NCBI RefSeq assembly: GCF_041146795.1 | Contig: NC_135179.1 | Coordinates: forward strand, 29,355,047 to 29,419,046 | From: Maylandia zebra | Taxonomy: Eukaryota; Chordata; Actinopteri; Cichliformes; Cichlidae | Direction: 5' to 3' | DNA: 64,000 nucleotides | In this document: one piece after another, positions 33,770-45,869 of the stretch | Layout of the letters: every line of letters starts with the position of its first letter | Numbering within the stretch: the first letter of the stretch is position 1 | Translations under genes and position numbers: made by a program | The notes under the pieces: generated by a model | What the model saw: the letters and a program-made list of their open reading frames with translations, nothing else | What the model was told of the DNA's origin: nothing | The model's database searches: none

Positions 33770-36275
33770 TTATCTATAACAGCATGTCTTAACTGTGATG
33801 GTCATATCAGTGCAACGTGTAACTCCATTAGGACTGCTTATCTCTATGTTACCATGGAAACAAAGGTGACTTAACGCAGGAGGCTGTGTGTAGCAGATGA
33901 GAGAGCGGAAAACTGTGGTGATATGAAGCAGATCACAGAGATGAGGGGCAAGGTTATGAATACACTTAAACGTGAGAACTAATATTTTAAAGTTTATCCT
34001 GGCTTCTATGGGCAACCAGTGAAGCTGTTGAAGAAGTGGGGTGATATAGTCTCTAAATCAGGGGTGTCCTGCAGGTTTTAGATCTCACCCTGGGTCAACA
34101 CACCTGAATCACATGATTAGTTCATTACCAGGCCTCTGGAGAACATCAAGACATGTTGAGGAGGTAATTTAGCCATTTAAATCAGCGGTGTTGGATCAAG
34201 GAAACATCTAAAACCTCCAGGACACCGGCCCTTGAGGCCTGGAGTTCGACACCTGTGCTCTAAAGGGAGTACGAGTTATGACCAGAGCTGCAGAATTCTG
34301 AAGAAGTTGAAGTTTATGGAGGGACTTCCTGGGGAGACCAAATAGGAGGGAGTTGCAATAATTGATTTGGGAAGTAATAAGACTATGGACAAGGATGGCA
34401 ACATCCCAGGGAGTAAGGAAGGGATGAAGTCGGTTAATGTTACGTAAGTGAAAGTATGCAGACTGGGTTATGTAATTAATGTGAGGCTGAAATGAGAGAG
34501 TACTGTCAAGTATGACACCCAAACTCTTTACCTGCGGGGATGGAAGGATGGGGAAATTTTCAATATTAATGGGGAAACTGTGAGATTTGGTTAAGGTAGA
34601 GGCTGTGCCAACGACACACGCCAACTGTTAAGTTTGAGAAAATTGGAGGAGAACCAAGATCTGATCTCCATAAGACACTTCAAGAGGGAGGTAGGTGGAA
34701 GGGATGAATTAAGTTTGGAGGAAATATAGAGCTGGGTGTCGTCAGCATAACAATGAAAATTTATATTATATTTTTGGAATATTTGGTCAAGAGGGAGCAT
34801 GTAGATAATGAATAAAAGAGGCCCTAATACTGAACCCTGGGGCACACCAGCAGAAACAGGATAGAGACTTGAAGAGTAGGAATTAAATTGGATAAACTGA
34901 GTGTGGTCTGAGAGATATGAGGTGAACCAGGCAAGGGAGGTGTGACTAATGCCAATGGATGCTAATCTGTTCAGGAGGATATTATTAGAAACTGTGTCAA
35001 ATGCCGCACTAAGATTAAGAAGGATGAGAATGGTTAAAAGACCAGAATCAGCTGCCATCAGAAGGTCATTCGTAATCTTTAACAAAGCAGTTTCTGTACT
35101 ATGAATGCGGCGGAAACCAGACTGAAATTGTTTGTAGAGATTATGGTCATTGAGGTATGAGTGAAGCTGGGAGGCAACAACTTTCTCAAGGATTTTCAAA
35201 ATAAAGGGGAGGTTTGATATAGGGTGAAGGTTATCAGAATTATTGGGATCTGCAGCAGGCTTTTTGAGAATTGGAGTGACAGGAGCAGTTTTCAGGGAGA
35301 GAGGAATAATTCCAGTGTTAAGGGAAGAGTGGATAATACTAGTTATGAGAGGAGCCAGTGAGGGAAGACAAGCTTTAACTAACACAGTGGGAAGAGGGTC
35401 AAGCTGACAAGTGGATGATTTAGATTTTTGAATAAGATTTGATACATCAGCTATGGAGGGAAGAGTAAAAATGAAAATGACTGGGAGGAAGACAGAAAGT
35501 CTACCTCACAGTTTATGAGTGAAAAACTATATAAGAGAGTTGCGAAAGTCAGCAGAGTCTATATGAGAGGGGAATCAGTCCGGAGGTTTTGTAATTTTAC
35601 TAAACAATGAAAAGGGAGACCTGGAGTTACCTTTACTAGAGCTGATTGAACCAGAATAGTATGCAGATTTGGCTGAAGCAATGCAGATATGATCATTATA
35701 CATTTCTTTGTGTATGGTAAGTCCAGTTTTCTTGAACAGATGTTCCATTTGGCGTCCTTTAGCTTTGCGATGGCGCAGGTTAAGAGTAAACCATGGTGCT
35801 GAACGGGAAAATGAGACAGTTTGGTGTTTAAGTGGAGCAAATATGTTAAGAAGGTTGTGGAGGTTGACATTATAGTGAGAAACAAGTTCATCTGGGGATG
35901 AGGTGCTGTGAACAAATGGAAAATCATAAATGGCAGATGAAAGATCAGCAGGGTTAATATTATTAATTTCCCTAAATGTGATGTCACGGGGAGTACAGGT
36001 TTTTGAGGCTGTTGTATTTACAGTAAAAGAAATAAACTTATGATCAGATCCTTATTTGGCTTAGGTGGCCGGTACACAGTACATATAATAGTGGGAGTAG
36101 ATCCAAGTAGCGACGTTATCAAATGAGTGGAAGGGTGACAGGGAGAACTTTCCAGTGCTTGTGGTGAATTATCGCGAGGCCGCCCGGAGTTGCGAGGTTG
36201 ACAGATGTAAACAAACTCAGATGGAGTAGAGCCATTAAGTGAAACAAAATCAATAGGCTGTTGCCACGTTTCAGT
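33770..36275 (-). mobile_element. L2-like (CR1/L2 clade) LINE, 5'-truncated and broken
   Basis: The minus strand carries, in order, an endonuclease remnant (about 36275-36020, starting LTETW-like MTETWQQP), a linker (35987-35559), a reverse transcriptase (35385-34591) and a C-terminal region (34624-33770). The RT has the block [13 protein letters not shown], the catalytic YADDTQLY, and [11 protein letters not shown] in the FDTVDH position. The C-terminal region keeps [11 protein letters not shown] and [12 protein letters not shown]. The parts lie in different frames with a shortened endonuclease, so it is dead. A hAT-type MITE is inserted at 34059-34257. L2 clade is assigned from motif style and not from a tree. 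Confidence 0.85.
34059..34257. mobile_element. 199-bp hAT-type MITE inserted in the LINE
   Basis: The ends are CAGGGGTGTCC and the inverse GACACCTGTG. The flanks CTCTAAAT (34051-34058) and CTCTAAAG (34258-34265) form an 8-base target duplication with one mismatch. The insert splits the C-terminal LINE region, so it is younger than the LINE insertion. Confidence 0.85.
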
Positions 36276-36825
36276 CAAGCAGCAGCCTATAGTTAACTTT
36301 CTATCTATGATCTCTGGTCACTACATTGCCTGGACTTTATTTCGTGTGGATGGAGCTCTGGTAATTAGTTTAGCCGTTCAGCTCCTTTACTAGCTATTCA
36401 TTGAAGACTGTCTCAGAAGCACCCTCTGCTGTTCGCCTATTGAATTACAGCCAATTTCTGTGCAGGAGGATTAACAGGAATTTCACTGATTCATTACAAA
36501 GTGTCCATTTCCATGAGCCATAAGTATCTCATACAGCGCAGTCAACCCTTCGGTACAACACTTTCAGAGTCATTCACGGGCACATGTCAACCTGCCTAAC
36601 GAGTCAGAGTCTGTGAAGGTTCAATTGCTTTCTAACAACAGCAGCTACTTAAACACATAAAGACAGGCATACAATTGTTTGTTGAAAGTTTCTTTAAAGA
36701 ACACTTGGGAGCCACTATATATTCAATACAGTATATTAATTATATATTAGTGATAAAGAAAATAGTAGGTTTTATGTATAATTTATGCTCAAGTCTAGGG
36801 TCAGATGACATTTATTTTGAAGTAC
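36276..36825. other. Gene-free stretch upstream of pcgf6
   Basis: No gene or clear repeat is recognised. It is AT-rich until the promoter region of pcgf6 begins. Confidence 0.4.
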
Positions 36826-37247
36826 CCAGACCGGAAGTTGTAATGTAGTCGCCATTCGCCGAACACGAGCGAGGGAAATTGAGTTGTTTATATGAGCATG
36901 AAGAAAGCAACAAAGTGCATTAAGTTAGGACGTGATATCGTTTTATGTTAAATGTAACTTTTAGGCATTAGTACGTCTGAAGGATGTTTTTTACTTAGTC
37001 ATTTTCAGTAACGTTAGCTGCTAGACGGTTGCCGCTTTCACGTGCGTTTTTTTTTTCTGGTGTTGCATGTAATAAGCCAGCTAACGTTAGCCGCCTAGCC
37101 GAGCGTGGCTAACTTAAAAACAAGTTTAGCCAGCCTTAAAGAAAACGTCGCTCGTTAGTGCAAAGTTGAAATTTAGCCAGAGGAAGCTGTTTAAGTTTCC
37201 ATTTTGGCCGTAACTAAAAGAGACGAGTGAAGGGTTTTGAAGCGGGA
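36826..37247 (+). promoter_or_regulatory. pcgf6 promoter and 5' UTR
   Basis: A TATA-less, comparatively GC/CpG-rich stretch. It has an ETS/GABP-type site CCGGAAGTTG at 36831-36840 and, 8 bases on, a YY1-like GTCGCCATT at about 36848-36856, a pair common in housekeeping promoters. The transcription start probably lies shortly after these sites, leaving a 5' UTR of roughly 350-400 bases before the ATG at 37248. Confidence 0.55.
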
Positions 37248-40200
37248 ATGTCATCGCCTCCGTTAGGTCGCACGAGTCATGAAGGGTCAGCGAACGCATC
37301 AGACAGCGACTCCGAGGACGAGGTGCGTTTACCTGTTTTTTTTTTCCTGCTGTTTATTCATAATGGAGGCGGCTTTTCATGCTGTTCTGACAGTTATATC
37401 TACTGTTCAAGAGCTGTCCTGCCCACTGAACTTAGCAGAACAATGCACTACACGGAATGTACACGTTAATATAAATAGTAGCTGACGCAAAGTAATTATA
37501 AGGTTATAGTGATTTTTTTTAAATCATGTAATCATTTACGTTGGTTTGTTTATATTTCCACAGCCCACGCTCCCCCTTAATCAGTTCTATCCATACATCC
37601 GCTGTGCCCTTTGCTGTGGGTTCCTCATAGATGCCACCACCATCACAGAGTGTCTGCACACATGTGAGTTACATCTTTATCTGCTGCGTTTAATGATTTA
37701 ATGTGGTGGGAATAATGGTGGTATCAGCATTTATGCAGTGCTGTGCAAAACTCTTGTAACTGCCACAAATACATGAAATATGTATATGAAGCAGTGTCTG
37801 TTTGCATAGTTTGCATTGTAAATGATTTATTTAAATGATACTTAAAAAATTTTGTGGGCATGTGAGAAATGGGTATTTGATGTCTGAAAAGTATTTTTTG
37901 TGCTTTTTCTTTCCTCCCCAAGTTTGCAAAAGCTGCATTGTGAAGCACTTCTTCTACAGCAACAAGTGTCCCACATGCAGCATTGTTGTCCATCAGACAC
38001 AACCTCTTTACAACATCAGGTGAGTCTGACTATTTTGGTCATATAGGAATCATCTAAGCAACTTTCAGGTGCTTTTTTCAAAAGGGGTCAGCACAGCGAG
38101 TAGAATAGAATTAGAATTAGAATAGAATTCAACTTTATTGTCATTGCACATGCACAGGTACAGGGCAACGAAATGCAGTTTGCATCCATCCAGAAGTGCT
38201 TTAGTGATATAGATATATTACAATATATATTAGCAATAGTATAGATATGTAAGTATACTACAGAAATGGGTCTATTATGGTATGTTATAATGTACACGGT
38301 ATGAAGTATGTTGTGAATATTCTATAACTAAGTATGTAAAGGCTGTAGTGAGTACAAGCTATGTACAGGCTATGAACAGGATATAAATATGAAAAACTAT
38401 ACAGAATATGAAATAAATAACTTTACAGAATCTGAGATATACAGCTATACAGAAATGGGAACTATGCAAGTTGTAAACAGTTGTAGGATTAAAGATTATT
38501 GAATGTACAGAATGATTATTTACACAGAGCTATACAGTAGTGCAGTTAAGATAAGTGAGGGTGTAGATAGTTTCTACAGAGGCTATATAAAGTGCTAGTG
38601 GTTGTGAGTGGTGGTTCAGTCCATGTTATTATTGTGTGTTTGAGGGTACAGTTGTCCATTGTGGGTGTGTGTATGTTCAGTCCATGAGTTTAACGTGGGT
38701 CAGATGTCAGTAGTAGAGTAGCTCTTCATGTTGTGATTTGGCAGATTTTTATGCCAGATCAGTACTATCAGTAGACAGTTTTGGTTCAGATGGTTGTACA
38801 GAGTACGGAGCAGGTGAGGAGAGAGGTACAGCAGTGAGTTCTTACAGCCTGTCATGGTTTGGTGCTGCGTTTCAGCCAATCATGTTGATTTGTCTTGTAT
38901 CGTATGAGGCTGATCTGCCATGCAGTTCCATCTGTAAAGTGCTTAATATGCTGAATAACCATTATGTGCACATTTTTTTTAAAAAAATGGAACGATTTCA
39001 TATTTTCATAGCAGAATATGATGAAATAAGGGTGGCTCAAGACTTTGGGACAGGACTGAAATCAGGGGAGTGGAGAAGAAATGAGTGCTTTAGTCTATCA
39101 CAGTGACCCCAGCAGCCTGAGCCTAGAGACGTGTAACTAATGTCTCTTTTCCATTAGTGTCAACTTGACTCAGTTTTGGTTGTTTTCCATTAAAATTGAG
39201 TACCTCCTAAATGTGCATGGGGTTGTTATAGCAACGCGGCTAAAAGTCTTATTACGTCATTTGTACATAACACAAACACAACACAACAATGGAGGACATC
39301 GAGGTGATGGAATACCTGCTGCTCTGTCTATGATTTTTATCAGACTCTGGGAGCACAGTGTTGGCTTTTGTGTAGCCGGGTTTCAAAAATGTCTCCAAAA
39401 ATGGAGTCGCTCTCATGACTTGAATGATGCCACTGGCTACCCAGTCAGTCTTTTGATGTCACATTTCAGAACATTCAAATCACGTGGAACCCTGGCTGAG
39501 TAGGCACTAAAAAGGTACCTGATACTAGGGCTGGGCCATATCATACCGTTGGCGGTAATACCTGTATAATGTTGGGCAACGAAAAAAAAAAAGAAATATC
39601 GCGATAGAAAATGGGTAAAACGCGCATGCGCAGTGCCTTTGTTTTCATACGCACATGGTGGAAAAAGCATGGCGGCGACAGAGAATGAGGGCGAAAGCGG
39701 ATCGTTGAGTGAAACGGATGAAGCAGAAGTGGTTTGTAAAAATGCTGCAACTTCAGTGTGGAACTGGTTTAGCTTTCGACCGTCAGATACACAACAAAGC
39801 ACTATTTTTGGTAGAGCACGCTAGCGGGCCGTCGTTATTACAGTGTTTTTCTTGCAAAATACGGCACACTTAAAATCAATCCTTTGATTTTTCTGAAAAT
39901 CGACAGCGCCCCTTATAATCCCGTGTGCCTTATGTATGAGTTCTGGTTGTGTTTACTGACCTCGAAACGATTTTATGTACACGGCGCTCGAAAATCTGTC
40001 AAATGTTTTAGTACGACTTTGCTGAGCTACGAAGCCGCAATGCTTGATGGATTGTCGGAGCATTACGGCTATCGTAGGCAGGAGCCTCGCGGAGTGATAC
40101 GTACTGTGCTTCAACATAATATTACCGTATTGTGTGTGTATAAGCTCTTTAAGTTTTGTGGATATTATACATGGTTATGCTGAGGATATGTCGGCCAGTT

Positions 40201-43200
40201 TCCACTGGAAATGCCTTTTGGTTAAACTGTCAGCAAGAAATTTGCACTGTTACATTTTTATATAACTTTAATGCACATAAAAAAACAGCTGTTTTTTTTT
40301 TGTTTTGTTTTGTTTTTTTGCACTAATAAAGTTGTGGAGTTGTAAAGTATTTTGTCTAGTGTCAATTATATCATCAGTTATATCGTTATCGCAAATTTTC
40401 AAATGTATATCGTGATAAATATTTTTGGTCATCTCGCCCTGCTCTACCTGATACCAGGTGCTACCACCTAATGAAAAACCCTAAAACCGATTCAAGCTGA
40501 GTAGGTACTAGTGAAAAAATGCTGTAAGGGATGCTCGCCTTTTTCCAGGGACTACTTGAACACGCATTGACCTCCCCAATGGAAACTTTAGCCATGTTTA
40601 ATACGAGTATGCATTGAGATATGAGATTCACAGGTTTGTCTCGTTTCCCTGCAGGCCTGACAGACAACTTCAGGATATAGTTTATAAAATGGTTCCCTTC
40701 TTGGAAGAGCGTGAGTATGCAGGCATATGAAGCATAACTGATGTGCTGCATTTTCCAGTCCACATTTTAATGTGATCTCTCTCTTTCTCCCCCCAAAAAT
40801 GCAGTTGAAAGAGAACAAATGTGCAGCTTTTACAAAGAGAGAGGACTGGATGTACCAAAACCAGGTAACATGTTTCAACTGTTGAAGTGTAGTAAGGCCA
40901 ATACATTGTAATATACAGTATGTAAGTACCAGCTAAAGTAATAACTGACCACATGACCTTTGACAGTTTAGTGTTTAACGAGGAGCTGCTGTGCTCTTCT
41001 TCTTTTCTCTCTTATAATTTGACAGCACTGGGTTGTCATGTTAAACACAGACACATTTCCAAGAGAAGCCCGAAGCCTCAGCGCTCCCCCCTCTCGCTCA
41101 TTTTCAAGCATTTTTCTCTTCTGCTGCTGATGCCTTATGATTGAAATGCAAAATCCAAATTTGATGTATCGCTGTAATTTCTGTTGCTGTGGATGTTTGC
41201 TCTGTCAGCTCTCATATCCTGATTTGAATTCGTTAAAGGGCTACTTTAAGATAGACGGAGTGCTAAGGGTTGACATTTTTAGAGCTGTGCTATAATTGTG
41301 CAGCCTGTGTTACTCCTTAAACGTAGTAATGTCAGACTAGAAACGAGTAAAAATGCTTTTTAGATTTACAGATCAAGAACTGTAAGTGTAAAGATGGAGC
41401 ACAGCAGTGCTGAGGGTTCTCCTTCCTCTCTTGCAGTGATCGTCTCCCCTCCATGTCCTGCTGTTACAAAGAGGCAGAAGAAGGACAACGTTCCTCAGTC
41501 TGTGTTTACCGTTCCTCCAGAGCTGGATGTGTCTCTGCTCCTGGAATTTGTTGGGTAAACATTTGTACTGTATGGTTGTTTGTTTTTATTTTATTATTTG
41601 TTAATCATTAGTGAGAATAACACTGTTCCCAATCAATTTACTTGTGGTCAGTCTTTCTAGCTCTTGTTTTGAGAGTTCAGTCACTGCTTTGTGGTTCCTG
41701 ATTAGAGCAGTTACTGCTGTCAGCAGGATGGTGGACGATCTTTTTATGCTTTTATGAGAGACTCGTAAAAGGATGGGTGCCTTTAGTTTTTGGCTCCACA
41801 TCTCAAGGCTTTCTTTAGACACTCTGTCCAAATCTTTTTTGGGGGGCAGATTTATAGATTGCTCCCTGATTGAATTGAAAAAGGCTGTACTGGTGGGAAA
41901 AAACAAAAAATAAATGAAATACTATTTTTAGAAAAATCCAAACCAATTGGAGGTGGTTTGAACTGTGCTTCAGTCATATTTGGACAGTGCTTCAGCCCTG
42001 CTGCTTAAATCTGGTAGCGGCGTCAGTTGCAGCCAGGTCAAGCAGAACGCGATTTTAATGTTTTTGTTTTATAGATAAGTTGACATCCAGATACTCAAAT
42101 CTGACCTACATTAAAGATCTGATTTGAAAAACGATTGAGATGAATGAAGTTAAACATGGGTTTTTCAGGTTTATTGTGCAGTTACATAGAAATACCAGCA
42201 GGTGGTTCCACTGTCTCAAACTGACAGCTTCTTTACAGCCAAAAACTTGGAACATCTCTTGAATCTCTTCTTTGTTTTCAGGGCTGAAGAGGGCATCTGC
42301 AACTACAAGGTAAAGTCTTTAATATGAAGGCTTTTAGATGATTATAACACTTATGTGCCGTTGATTTCAGGACCTGTTAAAGGCTAGTTGTGTCTCATGT
42401 TTTCCTTTGTGGTTCTCATATATCTATAGGCTGCAAAGTTTAAATGGTTCAATCTTTTCCCGTGTTTTAGGACTCAATGCTGGCAGCTGCAGCGCGTTCC
42501 TCACTAACTTCAAGCCTGCTTACTGTAACATTAGTTTGGGGTTTTATGTGGGTGGGAGGGGGCATTGACATGGCTAGGCTACAAGAAACAGTGAGCAAAA
42601 AGTACCTCACTTACAGTTTCAGTGTAACGTTTAACAACAAGAAATCGGTGTCAGAGTTTGAGAGGGTGAAAATGTTGTCTTGGTTTTATAAATGTGTCTT
42701 ATACAGTTTCTGTTTTTTCCGTTTAGCCGTTGGAGAGGCGGTACGTCCGTGTGTCAGGTGAGGCCACCGTTCGCCACGTGGAGCTCTTCATCAGGAGGAA
42801 GATGGAGCTGAGCCCATCTTGCCAGGTGAATCTGCCAGGCTTACAGCTCGGTGCAAGACTGCACACTTACAGACTTGGAAGCAGGACAGTAATAGAATTT
42901 AGCGCTACACTAAAGAGAACAACAAGTGTGTGGATATTATTCTAAAGTAGGAACAATCTATGAGCCCACAGGGCTGTCAAAGGGCGTGCAGACAGGAAAT
43001 GCATGATCCAATAAAGAAATGTATTCTCAATCATTTTGCACACTTCAGGGCAGCATACACCTGTGGAGGATGATGCACATTGAATCGGTTTGTTTTGCAT
43101 GGAAACCTGCACTCCAGGAATGTTACAGCATTAAGGCTTTTTAACGCTCTGATTTGTTCCTGCAGTTTATTTTAATGATATTTGGTTGACATAAACTCAC

Positions 43201-45039
43201 CGGACCCTTTATTAGCTGCAGTGGGGCAAGAGATGCATTTCTGCATATCTTGATAGTAAGTAGGGATGTCGAGGGTGACTCATTTGTTATACGTTTGTTT
43301 GTTATACATGAGTATAACATGTATAATGTTATACTCATACATTGTGGATTAAACAAGAGAGAAGACCAGTCGAGTAGTTTAAAATACAGAAACTCATTGG
43401 AGAACATTGAAAACTGAGCACAGGTAAACAATGCCCAAGCAAGAGAGAGGAGTGGTGTCTGGTGGCGCTGTAGGGTCCTTGTTGTAACCCGGTAACTACC
43501 ATCACACATTGTCTGTCTGAGTTCTGCTAAAAGCCGTATGATGAGAATTATTGAGTGTTTATCAGGATTGTCTGGAGGATGTTTCCCATTTCTTCTATGA
43601 GGCTTCTTCGGTTTCACTGGCTGATGAGAACTTCCCAACGGTTCATCTTGATGGGAGACAAGTGGAAAAGTTATCCAGACATCAAAATATAAGAGGAATG
43701 AGGAGTGCACGTGTACACGTCAGGGAATACAAGCTGAACATTGACGACTCAGCAGCTCAGGTCAAAACTCAGCAGGCTGCCGGCTTCTAAAGGACAACAG
43801 AGAGTCCTTAAATACAACTGTAATCTGATTAGAGTCTAGTTATTAGAACAGTGATACCATATTTCTGTCTCAGAGTAGTGAACCTGCAGTAGGAGATGAT
43901 TTGTGCTGCAAATATATAAACTTAATATCAGAATTGTCCTCATTTCCAGAAGAGAAACATTAAGTGTGATCAGAGTTTTAAGGTATTTGTGCGTTTTGTA
44001 TTTCGTAACACAGGGGAGAGGATTAGCAGCTTACACTGATTTCCTGGTCTCGGTGTGACACTAAGGTTTCCTGTCTGGACAAACCTGCAGGTCACTTTTT
44101 AATGAAGGAGATGTTCCAACAATCTGAGGTTCAACCTTAGCTTTTACATCTTGTTGCGCTTTAATTTATAACTGCCAGGTGTCTACGTCCTGCTTCCAAA
44201 GTTTACACACTGAGAAATGTCAAGGCGATGTCGCTATTAGAATCATTTCTTTGAAGTATGTTTATGTCTTTGAGGGGGGGAAAACTCATGAATTTGATGC
44301 AAAGTTTTCTTTATTTTGCGTTTACTGAGAAGTGTCCAAATTATACTTGTGGTAAGATAACTGGTAGGATGTTTGACCTGTCTTCTGCGCAGGATTTGTG
44401 GATTTGTATTAAAATGCTTGCTTTGCTAGCACAGCTGGGACTTATATACAGGCTTTGTATTGTGAGTAGGTTTGAGGTCCCAACTTCAGCCTTCTCAAGG
44501 CTTCCTGAACTTTTTTTAGATCTAAACCACTGAAGCTGTTTTCGCCATCGTGTTTAACAGTTGGTACAGATTTCTTGAAATTAAAGACTTTACCTTTCCT
44601 CCTGATAAATATGGCCACACTCCTCCTGAAGGTCTTTTTCTTTGTCAGGATCTGTTACAAACTGCGAATCCAGAATTTTGTACCTCAGCTTGGGGGTCTG
44701 GATTGAATGCCTTGATTTTTACCCAATGTTCTCGCTTGGAATCACTGTGATGGTCTGTAATGCTGTCTGTGTGTGTCCGGCAGGTAGATGTGGTTTGTGG
44801 AGATCACCTCCTAGATCACTACCAGTCACTCAAAGAAGTACAGAACTTTGTGGGCGAAGATGCACTACAGGTTAGAACCAGAAAAGCACGTAGTAGGACT
44901 AACCTGTAATAACATTGGAAGTTTTACAGAAGGCTGGGGGTTATCATCCTGTGAGTAATCACTTTGCTTTTGTTTGTCTTTCCTCCAGGACGGTTTGTTG
45001 GTGCTACACTTTGGCTTGGTGCTGCCCTCCCAGTCTTAA
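37248..45039 (+). CDS. pcgf6: Polycomb group RING finger protein 6 (ten coding exons, 256 aa)
   Basis: Subunit of the variant Polycomb repressive complex PRC1.6, which with RING1/RNF2 ubiquitinates histone H2A in the nucleus. Exons: 37248-37322, 37564-37663, 37923-38019, 40655-40710, 40805-40864, 41437-41554, 42282-42309, 42727-42825, 44784-44870 and 44989-45039. All are GT-AG and frame-consistent; exon 7 is a 28-nt microexon. The N-terminus is short and acidic (DSDSEDE). The RING finger has C39, C42, C55, H57, C60, C63, C74 and C77 in the PCGF signature [39 protein letters not shown] follows, then a RAWUL domain (about 155-250: [40 protein letters not shown]). These blocks fit PCGF6 better than PCGF1, 3 or 5. 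It lacks the long N-terminal extension of human PCGF6. ATG 37248 is used; the upstream in-frame GTG is not. Confidence 0.95.
38095..38730. repeat. Dispersed AT-rich repeat in pcgf6 intron 3
   Basis: It begins AGAATTAGAATAGAATTCAA, then CTTTATTGTCATTGCACATG, and continues with many TATACAGAAATG-like and GGCTATG-like short iterations. I recall this start from dispersed repeats in fish genomes, but the class is undecided. No coding capacity. Confidence 0.5.
39526..40446 (+). mobile_element. Non-autonomous hAT element (921 bp) nested in the MITE
   Basis: The ends are TAGGGCTGGGC and, reversed, TAGAGCAGGGC (9 of 11). They are flanked by an exact 8-base target duplication CCTGATAC (39518-39525 and 40447-40454). 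The subterminal DNA has the usual ATATCG/CGATA repeats. It retains the start of a hAT transposase (39669-39824) and an AATAAA near the end (about 40324), and lacks the catalytic part. Confidence 0.88.
39669..39824 (+). pseudogene. N-terminal remnant of hAT transposase
   Basis: An open frame of 51 codons from ATG 39669: acidic start ([20 protein letters not shown]), then [11 protein letters not shown], the stretch that precedes the BED zinc finger in this hAT family. The frame ends before the finger's cysteines and no RNase-H-like core follows, so this is a deletion derivative mobilised in trans, if at all. Confidence 0.6.
43308..43338. repeat. Perfect 11-bp inverted repeat (hairpin) in pcgf6 intron 8
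   Basis: The arms ATGAGTATAAC and GTTATACTCAT are separated by 9 bases. AT-rich, no known role. Confidence 0.7.
43540..43720. mobile_element. Fragment of the Penelope-like element tail
   Basis: The stretch with GATTGTCTGGAGGATGTTTC and CTATGAGGCTTCTTCGGTTT resembles the tail blocks seen at 27640-28080 and belongs to the same dispersed family. Short and decayed. Confidence 0.45.
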
Positions 45040-45844
45040 ATATGAGGCGTGGATTTAGCCATGATCTGAACTGCTGAACTGACATTTTGGTCTTTGTTTC
45101 TCTTTATAAGACTCGTGTCTTCATAAAGGTCTTGGATTTTAGACTCTAATGAATTGTTGCTAGCTGATTACAAAACATATAAAATTCAAACCTGAACATA
45201 GCCACATTTGGCACCTGGCAAACTTTAATGTATTACTTCTTCATTGAGCAGACTGGAAAATGAACTGTTTTGATTGAATTTTTAACAAACAAGATGATTA
45301 TCTTTAGTTCATAGTTACCACAAATCTGCTGGACACAGATGACATCCATCTGAACTACTTGGTACCCACGTGTATAACATGAATTTGACCTGATAAATGA
45401 AGATGACACATTTCTGTTCCTGCTAGGCTGTTGTTTGAAGATTTGTTTAAAACTGTTTGCTACTGTTTCTGTAGCGGAAACTGGACTGAACCACTGTGAC
45501 TGGATCTGAAACTCTTAAAGCTGCTATAGCAGTATAGGCAGCATCTGTCTAGTTTACCCAACTTTTTGCAACCCAGGGATTGTCTTTAATGATTTATGTT
45601 GACTACAAAGCTGTGATTTAAAGGGCTGCAAGAAAAGGACTGCCACTACCAAAGATTTATGTATGTTAACGCTTGCTTCTTAGAGCTTGATAGTTTTTTA
45701 AGAGCTGTTGACTTCCTTCTGCTGTTAATAGAAAAAACTGATCAGCTCAAAAATACTTTGAGTACAAAAACAGTTATTTAAAGGGAGTTTGTATAAAGTC
45801 TTTGGTAAAAAAAATGTTTGTACTTGCTTTTGTCAGGTTGAATT

Positions 45845-45850
45845 AATAAA
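45845..45850 (+). terminator. Poly(A) signal of pcgf6
   Basis: AATAAA 806 bases after the stop, followed by TGTCTGTTTTT-rich sequence. It is the first clear signal in the 3' UTR. Confidence 0.65.
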
Positions 45851-45869
45851 AGCACAACTGAGAAATATT

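Larger units (their letters stand above)
39145..40520. mobile_element. MITE with TTTTCCATTAGT ends, split by a hAT element
   Basis: The left end CTTTTCCATTAGTGTCAACT and the right end, reversed, TTTTTCACTAGTACCTACTC form imperfect inverted repeats. GAGTAGGCACTAAAAAGGTA before the insertion and GAGTAGGTACTAGTG near the right end are internal repeats of the family. No transposase is seen in it. The superfamily is uncertain (Harbinger- or hAT-like). It is interrupted at 39526-40446. Confidence 0.55.

Noticed and set aside
41601-41906. 101-codon minus-strand open frame
   Set aside because: It lies in pcgf6 intron 6, with low-complexity content and no recognised domain.
43141-43710. 189-codon minus-strand open frame
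   Set aside because: It lies in pcgf6 intron 8, overlaps repeat-tail sequence, and has no homology or splice structure.
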